In this document: one piece after another, positions 1 through 6,461 of the stretch
Numbering within the stretch: position 1 is the stretch's first letter
Layout: the number at the start of each line of letters is the position of its first letter
Assembly: GCA_964413905.1 (NCBI GenBank)
Contig: CAYPUG010000077.1
Coordinates: 1 to 12,577 of the forward strand
DNA length: 12,577 nt
Reading direction: 5' to 3'
From: CAYPUG01 sp964413905
GTDB taxonomy: Bacteria; Chloroflexota; Anaerolineae; JAADDB01
Notes under the pieces: model-generated
Database searches by the model: none
The model's input: the letters and a program-made list of their open reading frames with translations, nothing else
Told to the model about the DNA's origin: nothing
Program-made: the position numbers and the translations under genes

Positions 1-1419
1 GTACGTGGCCAGGGATCCGATTAAGCCGATGTTCGGACCTTCCGGTGTCTCAATAGGACAGATACGGCCGTAGTGACTGTGATGTACGTCGCGTACATCA
101 AACCCCGCGCGTTCTCGTCGCAATCCCCCCGGGCCCAACGCGCTCAGACGCCGTTTATGGGTTAACTCGGCCAGGGGGTTTGTCTGATCCATAAACTGGC
201 TCAACGGTGAGCCCCCGAAGAACTCCCGGGTGGCCGCGACCACCGGACGCACGTTGATCAAGGAGACAGGGCTGAGTTGCTCCGGCTCGCGAATGGACAT
301 GCGCTCTCGGACCACCCGCTCCATACGGAGGAAGCCCACACGCAACTGGTTCTGAATCAACTCGCCCACCGTCTTCACTCGACGATTGCCCAGGTGATCG
401 ATGTCATCCGGTTTTTCTTGATAATTGTTGATCTTGATGATGCGCTTGACCAAGGCGATAAAGTCCTGGTGGGTCAACGTGCGAACCGTGTTAGGGATGT
501 CCAGCTCCAAACGCCGATTCAACTTGTAACGTCCTACCCGCCCCAGATCATACCGTCGCGGGTCAAAGAACATGTTTTCCAGGAAGGTGCGCGCGTTCTC
601 CTCCGTGGCCGGATCACCAGGGCGCAACTTCCGGTAGATTTCCAGCAACGCTTCCCGGCTGTTATCGGTGGCATCCTGCTCTAAGGTGGACAGGATGTAC
701 GGATGATCCTCATTGGTGTCCACATCCGCGAACAGATCCAGCAGCTCCTCGTCTGTTCCCTCCTGGATGACCCGTCCTTGCGGGAGAAGGGTCGGATCAT
801 ATCCGTCCTTCGTACGACCGACCTCGGCCAACGCGCGCAGCAACGTGGTCACAGGCAACTTGCGCTTACGGTCAATTTTGACGCTGATTACATCCTTACG
901 GGATGTCTCAAACTCCAACCACGTGCCTCGCGAGGGGATTAACTTGGCATAACAGAGATCTCGACCGACTTGCCGGTCCTCTTCTAAAGTGAAGTACGCG
1001 CCCGGCGAGCGGATCAACTGACTAATGACCACGCGCTCCGCACCGTTAATAATAAAAGTGCCCCGTTCGGTCATAATGGGGAAGTCGCCCATGAACACTT
1101 CCTGTTCTTGAACTTCCCCGGTTTCCTTATTGAGCAGGCGAACGGTCACCCAGAGCGGCGCGGCGTAGGTCATATCCCGCTCACGACACTCATCCTGGGT
1201 GTATTTCGGTTCCCCAAATCGGTAATCACCGAAATGCAACTCGAGGTTTTTGTTATAACCGACAATGGGGGAGATCTCGTCCAGCAGTTCCCTTAACCCT
1301 TCTTCTTGAAACCACCGGAAACTGTCCAATTGTACTTGAATCAGTGGGGGCAAATCGATGATGTCACGCAACCGAGAGTACGACTTTCGCACCGGAGTCC
1401 GAGACCTTGTCACGCTCAT
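1..1419 (-). CDS. rpoB: DNA-directed RNA polymerase beta subunit, N-terminal part (cut by window edge)
   Basis: This is the beta subunit of RNA polymerase, which forms one side of the active-site cleft. The 473 codons read without interruption from the ATG at 1419 to base 1, and the gene continues beyond the window. Recognisable stretches in order are the N-terminal start of the protrusion, MGDFPIMTERGTFIINGAER, the lobe with FLENMFFDPRRYDLGRVGR, the rifampicin region (residues 402-433, bases 121-216) with LSQFMDQ, THKRR and SALGPGG, and finally CPIETPEGPNIGLIGSLAT at the edge. Residues equivalent to E. coli D516, H526 and S531 are D411, H421 and S426, the drug-sensitive type. The start has a GTGAGGT ribosome site 7 nt upstream (1427-1433). 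No rplL-like gene precedes it; a divergent integrase-like gene does. The family assignment is certain; drug sensitivity is inferred. Confidence 0.98.
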   Translation of the reverse strand, partial: MSVTRSRTPVRKSYSRLRDIIDLPPLIQVQLDSFRWFQEEGLRELLDEISPIVGYNKNLELHFGDYRFGEPKYTQDECRERDMTYAAPLWVTVRLLNKETGEVQEQEVFMGDFPIMTERGTFIINGAERVVISQLIRSPGAYFTLEEDRQVGRDLCYAKLIPSRGTWLEFETSRKDVISVKIDRKRKLPVTTLLRALAEVGRTKDGYDPTLLPQGRVIQEGTDEELLDLFADVDTNEDHPYILSTLEQDATDNSREALLEIYRKLRPGDPATEENARTFLENMFFDPRRYDLGRVGRYKLNRRLELDIPNTVRTLTHQDFIALVKRIIKINNYQEKPDDIDHLGNRRVKTVGELIQNQLRVGFLRMERVVRERMSIREPEQLSPVSLINVRPVVAATREFFGGSPLSQFMDQTNPLAELTHKRRLSALGPGGLRRERAGFDVRDVHHSHYGRICPIETPEGPNIGLIGSLATY

Positions 1420-1462
1420 GGACACAACCTCACTTTGTTGATTTGACCTGTTGTAGACGCGC

Positions 1463-1480
1463 AAAAATGCCCGGTCGGGC
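1463..1480 (-). terminator. Terminator-like hairpin in the rpoB leader (possible attenuator)
   Basis: On the minus strand GCCC-GACC-GGGC is followed directly by ATTTTTG, a short GC-only stem with a run of five T. It lies about 45 nt upstream of the rpoB start codon and downstream of the predicted rpoB promoter. It could stop part of the transcription before rpoB. The stem has only four good base pairs, so it may equally be chance. Confidence 0.35.
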
Positions 1481-1522
1481 GGGGCTTCTTTGTCCACCAC
1501 ATCCCGATGCTCACACTCACAT

Positions 1523-1540
1523 TACGGGTGGTTCCCCGTA
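1523..1540. other. Inverted repeat in the rpoB leader
   Basis: TACGGG and CCCGTA form a perfect 6-bp stem around a 6-nt loop (1529-1534). Located between the predicted rpoB promoter and the terminator-like hairpin, it could be part of the folded 5' leader. Function unknown. Confidence 0.4.
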
Positions 1541-1652
1541 TCCGCCGGGCATATAATGGCGTCTCATGCACCGGTAACCGGACGGAATTCGCTGTTGCAC
1601 CTCGCTTCCAAACTCGGAGGGTAAAAACAGACCTCCGCAACCGCAACTTATG

Positions 1653-1681
1653 AGGATAGCGGAAAACATATCTCCTGTCAA
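1653..1681 (-). promoter_or_regulatory. Predicted sigma70-type promoter of rpoB
   Basis: On the minus strand a perfect TTGACA (-35, 1681-1676) is followed after exactly 17 bp by TATCCT (-10, 1658-1653, four of six consensus bases). Transcription would begin near 1646, giving a leader of about 225 nt before the rpoB ATG. A second, weaker candidate is a perfect TATAAT at 1760-1755, for which no good -35 box is found at normal spacing. Confidence 0.55.
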
Positions 1682-1821
1682 ATTTACGCACGGTATTAGA
1701 TAGATGGATCGCCCAACAGGCCGAGTTGTCGAACTTCGGCGCACACGTGAAGAGATTATATCGGTCATTGAGCTCCTGTATGTCTGACCAAAAGGCCGAC
1801 AGGGGGCGAAGGCGTAAGGCC

Positions 1822-1878
1822 GTCGGGTAGAAGACGGCATTGCCGTCGTCTACCCAGCCGTCGTCTACCCGTTTGCCC
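1822..1878 (+). repeat. Palindromic intergenic repeat, copy A (with a 15-bp internal duplication)
   Basis: A long hairpin (1825-1855) has GGGTAGA and TCTACCC as outer arms and GACGGC/GCCGTC as inner arms around an ATT loop, with one mismatch in the stem. The right arm GCCGTCGTCTACCC (1842-1855) is repeated at once at 1857-1870, followed by GTTTGCCC. Leaving out this 15-bp duplication, 38 of 42 bases match a second copy at 8337-8378 in the opposite orientation. It lies between the divergent rpoB and integrase-like promoters. The size, palindromy and intergenic location resemble a REP- or MITE-like element. Confidence 0.75.
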
Positions 1879-1889
1879 TTAAGGGTAAA
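1872..1889. promoter_or_regulatory. Near-perfect palindrome, possible operator
   Basis: TTTGCCCTTAAGGGTAAA is symmetric about its centre except for one G/T pair. It starts within the end of palindromic repeat copy A and lies 35 bp upstream of the -35 box of the integrase-like gene. Two-fold symmetric sites of this size often bind dimeric regulators, but no specific regulator is recognised. It could also be a structural part of the repeat. Confidence 0.35.
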
Positions 1890-1924
1890 ATTTCTGAAAA
1901 GCCCTGGATGACAGGCCGCGCCCC

Positions 1925-1953
1925 TTGACATAGTCCATAATTTGGCGTAAAAT
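1925..1953 (+). promoter_or_regulatory. Predicted strong sigma70-type promoter of the integrase-like gene
   Basis: A perfect TTGACA (1925-1930) and TAAAAT (1948-1953, five of six consensus bases) are separated by 17 bp. The transcript would begin near 1960, about 54 nt before the ATG at 2014. The good match suggests that the gene is expressed and is not a decayed relic. Confidence 0.7.
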
Positions 1954-2013
1954 TCTACGCGAAGGGAAAAATCCACCTATGCCTTTCATCGTAGCTGGCA
2001 AGGAGAGCGTGCC

Positions 2014-2967
2014 ATGGCTGAAGAAAAACAACCTGTCTTGTTTGAACCACCTGAGGAACCTGCACGACCTTCGGAACCGGTTGTCAGCACCCCGTTGACC
2101 GAGGCCCTGACCCTGGACGCGGCCCTCCCCGCGTTTGAGCGGTACATGCGGCAACGAGGTTTTGCCCTGAACACGCGCAAAGCGTTTATGGGAGACATGC
2201 GACTTCTTATCAAATATTTAGGCGGGCACCGATTGGTGGATACGATTACTGTAGAAGAGCTAGAGGGCTACTTGAACTGGCTGTACACCCGTCAGGATCC
2301 GCCGCCCAAGCCCAAGACCATGGCCCGACGCATCACGACCCTCAAGGTGTTCTTTGGCTTCCTCCACGACGAAAAGTTCATCGCGGAAAATCCCGCGGCC
2401 GCGATCCCCCAAATTCGGGCCAAAACCCCCCTCCCGCGCATTCTCCACGATGACGAAGTGGAGCGCCTGCTGCAGACGACTCAGGACAAACTGTGGGGGC
2501 GTAACCCAGACCCACGGCCCTACCTGTTGGTCACCCTCATCTTGCACACGGGCATCAAGAAGGGTGAATGCATGAACATCAAACTGCACCACATTGATCG
2601 CTCCAACCCGCGCCGTCCCGTGTTAGAAGTTCGGTATGACAATCCCCGTTTTCGCTACAAAGAACGCAACATCGCACTGCCCGCGTTCTGGCTGCCCGTG
2701 CTCGATCAATACCTTGAAATCTATCGTCCCAAGGAACGTTTGTTCGAGTGCACGGCCCGAAACCTAGAGTACGTCTTGGCCGACGCAGCCGAAGAAGCAG
2801 GTATCAAGGATGGCGTCTCCTTTGAAAGTCTCCGCTGGACGTGTGCCGTCCGCGATTACCGTAAAGGCATGCCTGAGGAACAGCTCCGACAGAAATTAGG
2901 TCTGTCTCCCGTGACCTGGCGGGAAACCTTGGAGAAAATCAAAAAACTGGCCTCCCCAGGCCTTTAA
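2014..2967 (+). CDS. Tyrosine-recombinase (integrase)-fold protein lacking catalytic residues
   Basis: The 317-aa protein has a Pro/Glu-rich N-terminal tail (about 1-28), a SAM-like core-binding domain (about 33-125, with ALNTRKAFMGDMRLLIKYLG) and a phage-integrase catalytic-type domain (about 140-310). The usual active-site positions are altered. TGLR is TGIK (Arg to Lys182). HxLRH is ESLRW, so the His is Glu271, Arg274 is kept and the second His is Trp275. LGHSS is LGLSP (His to Leu297). The nucleophilic Tyr, normally nine residues after that His, falls on Leu306. A KER strand motif remains near 216-218. The frame is intact, with AGGAGA 7 nt before the ATG and a good promoter. Recombination is therefore unlikely; DNA binding or architectural use is inferred. 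It is divergent from rpoB and nothing else of a mobile element surrounds it. Family confidence is high, function unknown. Confidence 0.9.
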   Translation: MAEEKQPVLFEPPEEPARPSEPVVSTPLTEALTLDAALPAFERYMRQRGFALNTRKAFMGDMRLLIKYLGGHRLVDTITVEELEGYLNWLYTRQDPPPKPKTMARRITTLKVFFGFLHDEKFIAENPAAAIPQIRAKTPLPRILHDDEVERLLQTTQDKLWGRNPDPRPYLLVTLILHTGIKKGECMNIKLHHIDRSNPRRPVLEVRYDNPRFRYKERNIALPAFWLPVLDQYLEIYRPKERLFECTARNLEYVLADAAEEAGIKDGVSFESLRWTCAVRDYRKGMPEEQLRQKLGLSPVTWRETLEKIKKLASPGL

Positions 2968-3000
2968 GCACCTCTTTCGCCGATCTTGGGAAAGGCTTGC

Positions 3001-3086
3001 GGCTTTAAAGTGCGGCGACCCGGCGCCGCTTTGATGACGGCTTTAGAATGCGGCGCCCCGTTGCCGCTTTGATGACGGCGTTAGAG
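3001..3086. repeat. 38-bp tandem repeat between convergent genes
   Basis: Two full units (3001-3038 and 3039-3076) differ at five of 38 positions, and a third partial unit starts at 3077 (GGCGTTAGAG). Each full unit contains GCCG-CTTTGATGA-CGGC (the closing arm lies in the next unit) and a GCGGC/GCCGC inverted pair, so it can fold. The repeat fills most of the 131-bp gap between the 3' ends of the integrase-like gene and the convergent LuxR-Kelch gene. A bidirectional transcription stop is possible, but no T-run is present. Confidence 0.7.
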
Positions 3087-3098
3087 CTTCTTTGTGCA

Positions 3099-4460
3099 TT
3101 ACGGGTTCTCTAAATTCACCGGCCCAAAAGGAATAAAGTTACGGAAGGACGCGCGATAACGTTCGGTAACCGATAAATAAGTGCCGGCCCAGCCTCCCAT
3201 CGCGTACACATCGCCGCCGACGGTCACCGCGGCCAAGTGACGCCAATTCGGGCCAAAAGGCGTCTCGACCCGCGCCCAGGTTTCGGAGACGGGATCATAG
3301 CGCTCGGCTCCATCCACGGGCACGCTCATCCCTCCACCGATGACGTACAGCGTGTTCGACGCGACAACGCCCGCCGCTCCCCCGCGCGGCGACAACAACG
3401 GTGGCCCCTGGGACCAGGGTGTATCTCCCCGGAGCGCCGCACGCACATCAAACACCCACGTATCCGCTACATCCACCTGGCCGTCATAACCACCGACCAA
3501 GTAAATCAAATCATCCATAACCAGGGCCGCCATAAACGCTCGCGCCTTCGGCAGGGGAGAAAGCACATCCCACTTCTCCGATGTCGGATCGTACATATAC
3601 ACGGAGGAGAGATACCGTTGTCCATCCCAACCGCCAAAGAACAGGACCTTCTCCTTCCACACGGCCAACGCGTATCCTGCCAGAGGATGGGGTAAAGTCC
3701 CGGCGGTAAACCACGCATCCCGCACCGGATCGTACACCTCGATCACATTTGTAGCCGCGAACGTGGCATCCGTACCCCCGTACACGTAAATTAGGTCCCC
3801 AACGACGGTGGCCAGGGCGTTGCTCACGCCGGTGGGTTTAGAAGCCGCGCGAGACCAGAGCCCCCGTGTGGGATCGTACACGGAAACCGTATCCATCACC
3901 CCCTGGGCAGATTCTCCCCCAATAACATAGATCTTGCCCTGCCACACAGCGGAAGCCATGCGCGCTCGCGCTTCGACCATGGGAGATTGAGGCACCCACC
4001 GGGGCACATTGCGACGGACAGGCACACTCGTCCGCGGTCGCGTCACATCACTAAAGGCCGTATCGCGCACGGTAAGGGTGTGCGCGCGAGAAACCACCCG
4101 GGGCCACATCAGGAGAAGGACAACGAACAACGCAGCGATAAGGGCTGCCCCACCCAACACGTGAATCAATCGCGGCATCCCCACGGGCATCGTCGGGGGG
4201 GTATCAACCGACGCGTCTGCGCCCCCACCGACGTCCATCCCCGGCAGGGTAATAAGCCCTTCACGCAGACCCACCAGGATCGCCTCCGAGCGGTTCATCA
4301 CCCCGAGTTTGGCGTAAATATTTCGCAGGTGTACTTTGACCGTATTCGGGCTGATGTACAAAGTCCGGGCGATCTCCTGGTTGGTCGCGCCCGTGGCCAA
4401 CAGCGCCAGAATCTCCCGTTCCCGCTCACTTAAAGGTTGACGTTCCTTGTGTTCGCTCAC
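3099..4460 (-). CDS. Membrane-tethered LuxR-type HTH protein with Kelch propeller
   Basis: The 453-aa protein has a LuxR/GerE helix-turn-helix at residues 8-65 (LSEREREILALLATGATNQE, then ISPNTVKVHLRNIYAKLGV), one membrane segment at about 98-119, and six Kelch-type repeats at about 165-441. The repeats show recurrent IYVIGG, VYVYGG-like and YDP...W patterns, enough for one six-bladed beta-propeller. No receiver domain is present. The HTH must be cytoplasmic, so the propeller should lie outside: a one-component transmembrane regulator by architecture, similar in principle to ToxR or CadC but with other domains. The ligand is unknown. Translation starts at GTG 4460, and GTGA overlaps the stop of the upstream HEAT-like gene, indicating translational coupling. 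Positive charges near the membrane segment do not clearly settle topology. Confidence 0.9.
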   Translation of the reverse strand: MSEHKERQPLSEREREILALLATGATNQEIARTLYISPNTVKVHLRNIYAKLGVMNRSEAILVGLREGLITLPGMDVGGGADASVDTPPTMPVGMPRLIHVLGGAALIAALFVVLLLMWPRVVSRAHTLTVRDTAFSDVTRPRTSVPVRRNVPRWVPQSPMVEARARMASAVWQGKIYVIGGESAQGVMDTVSVYDPTRGLWSRAASKPTGVSNALATVVGDLIYVYGGTDATFAATNVIEVYDPVRDAWFTAGTLPHPLAGYALAVWKEKVLFFGGWDGQRYLSSVYMYDPTSEKWDVLSPLPKARAFMAALVMDDLIYLVGGYDGQVDVADTWVFDVRAALRGDTPWSQGPPLLSPRGGAAGVVASNTLYVIGGGMSVPVDGAERYDPVSETWARVETPFGPNWRHLAAVTVGGDVYAMGGWAGTYLSVTERYRASFRNFIPFGPVNLENP

Positions 4461-5137
4461 GACGACAGTCTATCCATCCAACTCGCATCATCATCCAAAG
4501 ACGGTGGGGAGACCCCCTCCCACACTTCATCCTCAATCGCCCACTCGCCATCCTCTTCCCAACCGGCCATATCCTCCGCCCAAAAGATGACCTCCACAGG
4601 ATCGATTTCTCCTAACTCCTGCAAGGCGAGCCCCGCGGAGAACCGCACCCGACGCGTAGGATCATGTTGCAGCAGCGTGTACAATCGTTGTATGAGGGAA
4701 CGAGGTAGGGTACGCCGAGCCGTTCGATACGCGTAAACCAATGCCGTCGTGGCCATGTCCCGCACATCCACGCTATCGTGTTCCAGGCAAGAGGCAAGGA
4801 GGGAGAGGGCTCGGTCATCCCCGGATCGCCCGGCCACTTCGGCCAGCGCTTCCACCACCTCCGCCGCGGGACTGACCCCCCGTAACGAGCCGAACAGCAA
4901 ATCTTGGAATAAAGGAACGGCCGCGACGTGCCCAATGCGGGCCAGTGCGGTTAAAAGGGCTTCTTCCATATAACGTTGCAGAGGGCCTCCCGTATCAATG
5001 ACCGTGCGGTACAAAGCCATTAACGCCGGCACATCCTCCCCATCCAGGGAGACATCAAAGCGCACTTGCTGAACCCATGCGTACCGTTGGCCGTCCTCTG
5101 CCTGCGGCCACTCTGCCGCGATGTGCCACACATCCAT
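4457..5137 (-). CDS. HEAT-like repeat protein with acidic C-terminus
   Basis: This 226-aa protein appears soluble, with no signal peptide or membrane segment. Residues about 50-180 are helical pairs of HEAT/armadillo style, for example YMEEALLTALARIGHVAAVP, then VVEALAEVAG, DSVDVRDMATTALVYAY and RRVRFSAGLALQELG. Such repeats usually form protein-binding scaffolds. The C-terminal 45 residues are acidic and rich in Trp (W186, W193, W199, W206, W220). The ATG at 5137 is preceded by AGGAGGGGAGG. The stop overlaps the GTG start of the LuxR-Kelch gene, so the two are likely made together and may act together; a cytoplasmic partner of that regulator is an inference. The specific function is not recognised. 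Confidence 0.8.
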   Translation of the reverse strand: MDVWHIAAEWPQAEDGQRYAWVQQVRFDVSLDGEDVPALMALYRTVIDTGGPLQRYMEEALLTALARIGHVAAVPLFQDLLFGSLRGVSPAAEVVEALAEVAGRSGDDRALSLLASCLEHDSVDVRDMATTALVYAYRTARRTLPRSLIQRLYTLLQHDPTRRVRFSAGLALQELGEIDPVEVIFWAEDMAGWEEDGEWAIEDEVWEGVSPPSLDDDASWMDRLSS

Positions 5138-5180
5138 GTGTGCCTCCCCTCCTGCGGTTGAGCAAGGGATTTTATGGGAA

Positions 5181-5231
5181 GCCGTTCGTAAGATGCTCGT
5201 GGCCTTCGGAAAGAAACATCTTACGAACGGC
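5181..5231. repeat. 15-bp perfect inverted repeat with 21-nt loop
   Basis: GCCGTTCGTAAGATG (5181-5195) and CATCTTACGAACGGC (5217-5231) are exact reverse complements. A further CAAGGG (5163-5168) and CCCTTG (5231-5236) flank the arms asymmetrically. It sits in the 118-bp gap between the acyl-CoA dehydrogenase stop and the HEAT-like gene start, both on the minus strand. It may end the upstream transcript or fold in the 5' leader of the HEAT-like mRNA. There is no T-run after it, so a classical intrinsic terminator is not shown. Confidence 0.8.
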
Positions 5232-5255
5232 CCTTGTGACCAACCCCCCGACGGA

Positions 5256-6407
5256 TCACCCCATCACTTCCTTTAGGATATGACGGGCGATGACCAGCCG
5301 CTGGATCTGATTTGTACCTTCATAAATCTGCATGAGTTTCGCATCCCGCATGTACTTCTCAACCAGGAACTCGCGGGTATAGCCGTACCCTCCGAAGATC
5401 TGTACCGCGTCCGTGGTCACCTCCATGGCGATATCTGTGGCATATGCCTTGGCCACAGAGGATTCTTTCGTGTGAGGCAGGCCTTGATCCGCGCGCCACG
5501 CCGCGTACCACACAGCCAGCCGAGCGGTCTGGATTTTGATCTCCATATCCGCGAGCATAAACTGGATGGCTTGGAAATTGGCAATGGGCTGGCCGAACTG
5601 CTGACGTTCCAGCGCGTATTTGCGTGCATCGTCGAACGCGGCCTGAGCAATGCCTACCGCACAAGCTGCAATGCCCGCGCGAGAATTATCTAACGTACGC
5701 ATGGCGATCTTAAAGCCCTCGCCTTCTTCACCCAGGCGATTTTCCACGGGGACCCGCACGTTCTCGAACACGACTTGGGCCGTATCCGACGCGCGCTGCC
5801 CCATTTTGTGTTCCACCTTGCCGATGGTGATGCCCGGCGTGTCCCGGGGCACGACCAGAGCGATCATCCCCTTATGGCGTTTGGACGGGTCAAGTGTAGC
5901 AAAAACCGTGTATAAGGAAGCAACGCTTCCGTTGGTGATAAACTGCTTGGTCCCGTTAAGGACGTAGTAATCGCCTTCTCGAACGGCCCGCATTCGCACA
6001 CCGGCCGCGTCCGATCCGGCTCCCGGTTCGGTGAGCGCAAAGGACGCCATGATCGGCTTCTCCGTAAAGGGACGCAAGAAGCGTTCCTTCTGTTCCGGTG
6101 TGCCCGCGATGACGATAGGGGTCAACGCCAGGTTATTCGCCATAAGCGAAGTCCCCATGCCCGCACACCCGTAGAAGAGTTCTTCGGCAATAAGGCACTC
6201 GGTGAGCCGATCCGCACCAACCCCCCCGTACTCCTCCGGAATGACGCTGTTCAGCAACCCTAACTCATGGGCCTTCTCGACAATGGGCCAGGGGAATTTC
6301 TCTTCTTCGTCGTACTGCCGGGCCACAGGCCGCATCTCCTTTAACGCAAAATCCCGAGCCAACTTTCGCACAAATTCTTGCTCTTCGGTGAGGCTGAAAT
6401 CGACCAC
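5256..6407 (-). CDS. Acyl-CoA dehydrogenase (FAD, short/branched-chain type)
   Basis: This 383-aa flavoprotein has the usual family length. It oxidises an acyl-CoA to the trans-2-enoyl-CoA, passing electrons to electron-transfer flavoprotein. It shows the family signatures ALTEPGAGSDAAG (124-136) and QIFGGYGYTREFLVEKYMRD (336-355), and the catalytic-base Glu363 in IYEGTNQIQR. At the isovaleryl-CoA dehydrogenase alternative base position the sequence is DNSRAGIAACAVG, so the normal C-terminal Glu is used. Translation starts at GTG 6407 behind AGGAGGGAGA (6411-6420). It follows the zinc-ribbon/LysM gene by 54 bp and lies in the same direction as ilvE. A role in branched-chain amino acid breakdown is plausible from that neighbour, but the substrate cannot be read from the sequence. 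Confidence 0.95.
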   Translation of the reverse strand: MVDFSLTEEQEFVRKLARDFALKEMRPVARQYDEEEKFPWPIVEKAHELGLLNSVIPEEYGGVGADRLTECLIAEELFYGCAGMGTSLMANNLALTPIVIAGTPEQKERFLRPFTEKPIMASFALTEPGAGSDAAGVRMRAVREGDYYVLNGTKQFITNGSVASLYTVFATLDPSKRHKGMIALVVPRDTPGITIGKVEHKMGQRASDTAQVVFENVRVPVENRLGEEGEGFKIAMRTLDNSRAGIAACAVGIAQAAFDDARKYALERQQFGQPIANFQAIQFMLADMEIKIQTARLAVWYAAWRADQGLPHTKESSVAKAYATDIAMEVTTDAVQIFGGYGYTREFLVEKYMRDAKLMQIYEGTNQIQRLVIARHILKEVMG

Positions 6408-6461
6408 GATTCTCCCTCCTTTGCGGATATTTCAACGGTTAATTTACTGAGTCATCACGCG

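Noticed and set aside
721..840. Possible frameshift in rpoB
   Set aside because: Reading codon by codon, the frame continues through this stretch into FADVDTNEDHPYIL; the apparent break was a reading slip.
1416..1976. 186-aa open frame on the minus strand upstream of rpoB (and a 107-aa one inside it)
   Set aside because: They cover the promoters, the palindromic repeat and the rpoB leader, have no recognisable domain and no good ribosome site, and look like chance frames in non-coding DNA.
2014..2967. Active integrase of a prophage or integrative element
   Set aside because: Catalytic residues are missing, no tRNA or attachment repeats flank it, and neighbours are core or ordinary genes.
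3001..3086. CRISPR array
   Set aside because: The 38-bp units are directly adjacent with no unique spacers and no cas genes are present.
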